Part shown: positions 21,850 through 25,633 of the stretch, in pieces | Position numbering within the stretch: the stretch's first letter is position 1 | How the letters are laid out: each line of letters begins with the position of its first letter | Source: Chloromonas sp. AAM2 | Taxonomy: Eukaryota > Chlorophyta > Chlorophyceae > Chlamydomonadales > Chlamydomonadaceae | Direction of reading: 5' to 3' | Assembly (NCBI GenBank): GCA_004335635.1 | Contig: QAXH01005458.1 | Span: 3,003-28,635 of the forward strand | DNA length: 25,633 nt | Position numbers and translations under genes: made by a program | The notes under the pieces: generated by a model | Database searches by the model: none | Told to the model about the DNA's origin: nothing | What the model saw: only the letters and a program-made list of their open reading frames with translations

Positions 21850-21957
21850 TACATGACCACATACCCAGGCTTACACAGCCATACAGCCATACATACCGCG
21901 ATCACAACACCGCAGTGACATAACGCTCAGGTACAAGGCGCGGGAGCGGCACAAAAC
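21850..21957 (+). repeat. Upstream block shared by the two CAD genes (copy 2)
   Basis: Counterpart of 13872-13970, with the same order of ACATGACCACATACCCAGGC, CATACAGCCAT units and TAACGCTCAGGTACAAGGCG. It differs by a small insertion around 21898-21916 and scattered substitutions. Confidence 0.85.
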
Positions 21958-22566
21958 GAGTGATCCCTGGTGCACGCCTCATAATTGCAAGAGTAGCGAC
22001 TGCATAACCGTGGGCAGCTGCGCAACTGCATGACACTGCTAGGAGACACAAGCATTTCTGCCTTTGTAATCATGTCCGAGGTATTAGGACGTTATCGCCT
22101 CTGGAGTGTTCAAGCGGCTTCAGATCACTGCACACTGACTGACCGCGCTACAGTTCTGATGAGCGCGCCCCATCGTTAGAGGTGATTGTCAGGCTCTCTG
22201 CATCAGATTTGGCGGCTGATAGAAACTGGCCCATAGCAGAATACCGTACACAGCAGAGTACGGCATACAGCTTGGGCCCGCGCGCTCTTGGGCCTGATCT
22301 TGCCAGATTATGCCGAAGCTTGCGATCAGCATTGCGCTGGAATCGAAATCTTGCCACCCTGGACATGCCCATCCGTCACGTGGGATGGATGGCCATAGAC
22401 GACGGCAATTACGAGACGTCGAGACGTCTTACGTTGGTCTCACTTTTTCAAACGTTGGTATCTACTTTTCGTCGTCTTGGCTCTTCAAAGTTTTGAAGGC
22501 CGCCCTTCACTAAGCTACTCCACCGTGGTTATGCTCACGATCTTGAGCATCTCAGCTTTTACTTAA

Positions 22567-22633
22567 ACGAGTCAAACTCGTTATCTACAACGCTCATACA
22601 CAACGCTCTGGTTACAACTCATCGTCAACGCTC
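22567..22633 (+). promoter_or_regulatory. Palindrome and CAACGCTC repeats upstream of CAD copy 2
   Basis: The perfect inverted repeat ACGAGT-CAA-ACTCGT (22567-22581) is followed by three exact CAACGCTC words at 22588, 22601 and 22626, all within about 105 bases of the ATG at 22671. CAD copy 1 has a one-mismatch palindrome and AGCGCTC words in the same place. This looks like a conserved core-promoter cluster, but it matches no motif I know. Confidence 0.45.
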
Positions 22634-22670
22634 ATCCAACTTGCGATCAACGTTGACAGCACACACAGCG

Positions 22671-25633
22671 ATGCCGCGCATCTCAGCCCCTTCCAAGGAT
22701 GCAATTGCTGCAAAGCCAAGGGCTTTCGTTCTCATGCAGATGTTGAATCCTGCGCCTGACGGCAGCGTGCCATCAGAGGTAGGCTGATGACAACGCGTGT
22801 CTCCTTGTGAGCTTCGTGGCATGGATTGCGGCCTGGCAGATATTTATGCAGTCGCCATTGTCTGTCGCCATGCCTGCTCTGCGACTTGGAGGTGAAAAAT
22901 TCGAGGATGACATGTCCTGACAAACTTACATCTGCGCACGTTGTAAGACGTTCCTTCCACGAGCCAATCAAAAAATGTGGCAAACTGCGAGAATATGGTT
23001 GTTGTTAAGGGACACTTGTGCAGCGATCTGAAAGCGCACCACAGCAGCTGTTGTGCGGCCGATATCGGCTAGCTGTAGAGCTCCATATCGTCTCAAACTT
23101 TGCAGGGTAGCCCACAAGCGATCCTCGGCTTTGCATGATGGATTTCTACGCAGATTTTGTAGGTTTCTTGGCCAGCAGGTTTCGAGAGAGGGCAAGGGTC
23201 CGAAGGCGTTGAACAACTCCGGGATAGAGCACATCGCCAGAAACAATCACAGGTTGTGCCGACGGGACTGCGTGACATGGCATCCACCCGTTTCACGGTA
23301 TAACTGCAACTCATATGAGTGTCCATGGACTCCATGCACTCGCAGGCTTTCCATACCCTATTGAAACAGCATGGCGAAGCTAAGGCTGCAGGAGAAGGTG
23401 ATTGCAGCATCCATATGCATGTGCTGAACTGAATATACATGCATGTCGTACATCTCACCCATCTAGCCACCTACCACCACACGCACATCCACACCGCACA
23501 CTCGCACACTCACACAACCACACACATCCCCCTCCCCACACACAAAACACACTCACGTGCCTGGTCCTGCATGCACAGACATGAGCTTTGAGGAGTTCTC
23601 TGCCCTTTTCCACAAGCCCTCTAGCACCGCTGAGAGTGGCGAGGGCGGCTGCATTGGTTATGCGGCCTTCGGCGGTGACCAGCCACTCAAGCCATGGAGG
23701 TTTGCAAGGCGCGCCATTCTACCCACAGACGTGCGCATCCAGATCGCGTACGTGGGCATCTGCCACAGGTATGACGAAGTTGCCTGCTGACCGATAACTT
23801 GCATGCTCATTTGGATGGGGGTGAATCTGACGCGCGCTGGTCTCCACATGCCACAAGTACAGAAACTGCCATCCTCTTTCTGTTGTCACTCGTAAACCGA
23901 TAGATATGTTGTGGTAATGTGAACCAACTTCAAATGATGCATGGGGGGTTGAGCTTAACCACCCGGCCTCCTTACTTGCGCCGACCGGCGTCCCCTTTCA
24001 TTCATTCTTTCTTCCTGTGGTGGCAATGGAACTGCAGTAAGTGACCAGCAGATCCAATTATTTCGCTGTAGCATCAGTCCCAGCTCCCCTTGCCTCCACG
24101 TCAAGTCACTTTTAGTCACTCCTATTCTTGATTTTGCCTTTACCATTCGGCACCCATTGGTTACTTCTCACCTTTCTTTGCCCCTGCAGTGACATCCATC
24201 AGGCCAGGAATGATTGGAAGAACACTGTATACCCGATTATTCCAGGTGCGCTTTGTTCCAGGGCTTACACCTTAATACGCATGATGCTCGATCCAGTCCT
24301 AGATAGCAGTCAGGTCTAAACTCGGTGTCAAGAAAGGCCTGCTATTCGCCCACTTCAGTCAGCGTTGGACAGCCAGCTGTTCATGCATGTGTTTTATGCT
24401 CACATGTTTTATGCTCACATGTTTTATGCTCCCTTGGTTTAGCACTGAATTACCTCTGCCTCCTTTCTGCCCTTTGCACACTCTAGTATGTCCTTACATG
24501 TAGCATACAACATATGCGGTGCCTTCCAGGCTCTGGTTTGCTGCTGCTCACACACCAACACACCGCCTGTGCAACACAGCGTGCATTCTAGCACATTCGC
24601 CATTTATGCTTACATGCTTCGTATGCAAAACCCTACAGTAGCAACATGTCGGAAGTCAAAGCACTCCTTCATGCGTGGGTAGCCGCCATGCGTCTATGCA
24701 TGCCATTCCCAACGCACACACTTGCTCTCCATGCATGCAGGTCATGAGATCGCGGGTATCGTCTCCGAGGTTGGCTCTGCAGTTACCAAGTTCAAAGTGA
24801 GTGCCTACCAGCACATGCAGTGCCGCCCACGCTAGTTGGAAGGGACAAATCAGCGTGGATTACACTTCCACATGATCAGACTGCTGCTAATGGAGGCAAG
24901 CTGGCCAGTATAAGAGTTATACATATATATATATATATAAAGGAAGAGTCTTCATGTGGGCCCCACAGCTGGTTGCTTGGCGTCTGCTTGCTACGAGCGG
25001 CGTGTGTGTTTGTGTTTGTTGTGCAGGTTGGCGACCGTGTGGGCGTGGGCTGCCTGATCAACTCGTGCCAGAAGTGTGACCAGTGCAAGGGAGGCTACGA
25101 GCCGTACTGTGATGGTACTGGCGGCGCTGTGTACACATACAACTCCAAGGATGTGTGAGTGACACGTGCATCATGTGCCGAATGCCACGTTCATCATGTG
25201 CTAAATACTTTGTACTATGCTTTTGTATTGCGTTCGTCACATACGCAAAGAGATATAAACTCGTTTTTTTATGGCTCACGAGCATAAAAACAAAGCACGA
25301 CTGTCATCAAGTTGGTGTCTGCGCAGAACAAATTAAAAGTGAAGGAAAGGACCGAGGTCGACACATGTCTAATAACGACTACTGACAATACAGGAAAAAC
25401 AAGCTCGTGGCAGTGTCGTACACCCATCATTACTTGTCATTGCCTGAACAAGATGATGCGTACAGAAATCTGAAGGGAGCAAAAAGAAGGACGATTGTTT
25501 TCTGTCTGTTTGTTTTCTGATGGCAACGCATTCTCGAGCATAATAACGAATCTATTGTATTGTGCAAAATAACTGTGCAAGCCCGCACTGCCCTGCACCA
25601 ACGTTACGTCCGCACGGCAACGGCATGCAGCCC
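22671..25633 (+). CDS. CAD: Cinnamyl-alcohol-dehydrogenase-like enzyme, copy 2 (partial, runs off window)
   Basis: Tandem paralog of the upstream CAD. Exons seen: 22671-22778, 23346-23397, 23579-23768, 24190-24245, 24741-24796, 25027-25154. Exons 1-5 have the same lengths and phases as copy 1; exon 6 has one extra codon (CDGTGG against CDTGG). The 196 residues visible are about 85% identical to copy 1 by eye. Zinc ligands GICHSD, PGHE and the structural set [16 protein letters not shown] are kept, as is the N-terminal extension of about 80 residues. No stop or frameshift is seen in the exons. Exon 7, expected to begin DGTITRGGY, is not found in the last 479 bases, so intron 6 is longer than in copy 1 (261 bases) or the gene is truncated beyond the edge. 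Confidence 0.92.
22968..23246 (-). other. Open frame inside CAD copy 2 intron 1, unidentified
   Basis: A 92-codon minus-strand frame with a protein-like composition (for example SLRRYGALQLADIGRTTAAV). It lies in intron 1 of copy 2, which is about 330 bases longer than the same intron in copy 1. I do not recognise a family. It may be a fragment of an inserted sequence or a chance frame. Confidence 0.25.
23467..23556. repeat. CA-rich low-complexity tract
   Basis: Irregular CAC, CACA and CCAC repeats fill the middle of intron 2 of CAD copy 2 and account for its extra length relative to copy 1. Confidence 0.85.
24388..24430. repeat. 15-bp tandem repeat, three copies
   Basis: GTTTTATGCTCACAT units start at 24391, 24406 and 24421, the last one incomplete. 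The array is in intron 4 of CAD copy 2 and absent from intron 4 of copy 1. Confidence 0.9.
24653..24740 (+). other. Conserved island and hairpin in CAD intron 4 (copy 2)
   Basis: Counterpart of 16074-16161. The inverted repeat CATGCG-TCTA-TGCATG is at 24687-24702. The island ends at the acceptor of exon 5. Confidence 0.7.
24923..24940. repeat. (AT)n microsatellite
   Basis: Seventeen bases of alternating A and T in intron 5 of CAD copy 2, absent from copy 1. Confidence 0.95.

Larger units (their letters stand above)
19793..22670. other. Intergenic region between the tandem CAD copies
   Basis: About 2.9 kb holding the 3' UTR of copy 1 and the promoter of copy 2. It contains a 29-base-period direct repeat TTCAGGAACCTGCT (20601 and 20630), an inverted pair TCTGAGGCC/GGCCTCAGA (about 20415-20423 and 20501-20509), dispersed-repeat copy 4 and the upstream block at 21850. 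No open frame here has recognisable protein features. Confidence 0.6.

Noticed and set aside
22182..22496. 104-codon frame upstream of CAD copy 2
   Set aside because: It lies in the presumed promoter region, part of which aligns with the noncoding region upstream of copy 1, where this frame is not kept.

Overview
This is a stretch of a eukaryotic nuclear genome, most likely from a green alga (Chlorophyta). The evidence is short exons split by many GT-AG introns of about 110-620 bases, a plant-type chloroplast zeta-carotene desaturase, plant-type cyclin-L and cinnamyl-alcohol-dehydrogenase families, and TGTAA words (the usual chlorophyte poly(A) signal) a few hundred bases past the stop codons. 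Nothing looks bacterial: there are no operons, Shine-Dalgarno sites or long single-exon genes. I cannot name the species.

Layout: (1) 625-5611, minus strand, nine-exon cyclin-L with an RS/RD-rich tail. (2) 6198-10124, minus strand, eleven-exon zeta-carotene desaturase (ZDS) of the carotenoid pathway. (3) 10336-12813, plus strand, five-exon ribosomal-L1-domain protein of the RSL1D1/Utp30 type, divergent from ZDS across only 211 bases. (4) 14772-19792, plus strand, thirteen-exon zinc-dependent cinnamyl-alcohol-dehydrogenase-like enzyme (CAD copy 1). (5) 22671 to beyond the window end, plus strand, a tandem paralog (CAD copy 2) with the first six exons present. Exon models were assembled by hand. 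Each joins in frame from ATG to stop (CAD copy 2 runs to the window edge), giving proteins of 714, 616, 361, 426 and at least 196 residues.

The genes are ordinary housekeeping and metabolic genes and do not form one pathway. The tandem CAD pair is the only functional cluster. Its copies share intron positions, an unusual N-terminal extension of about 80 residues, blocks of upstream sequence and a conserved island inside intron 4.

The most unusual observations are in the introns. ZDS intron 8 is built from a minisatellite, is a multiple of three and is open in the frame of its flanking exons. ZDS exon 7 is preceded by a diverged copy of its own acceptor and first codons, also in frame. A short dispersed repeat with the core GCCAGTTCTGGGACAATTT occurs four times, only in gene flanks. 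I found no evidence for a wholly new biological system. The items in Part 2 are the places I would look first.
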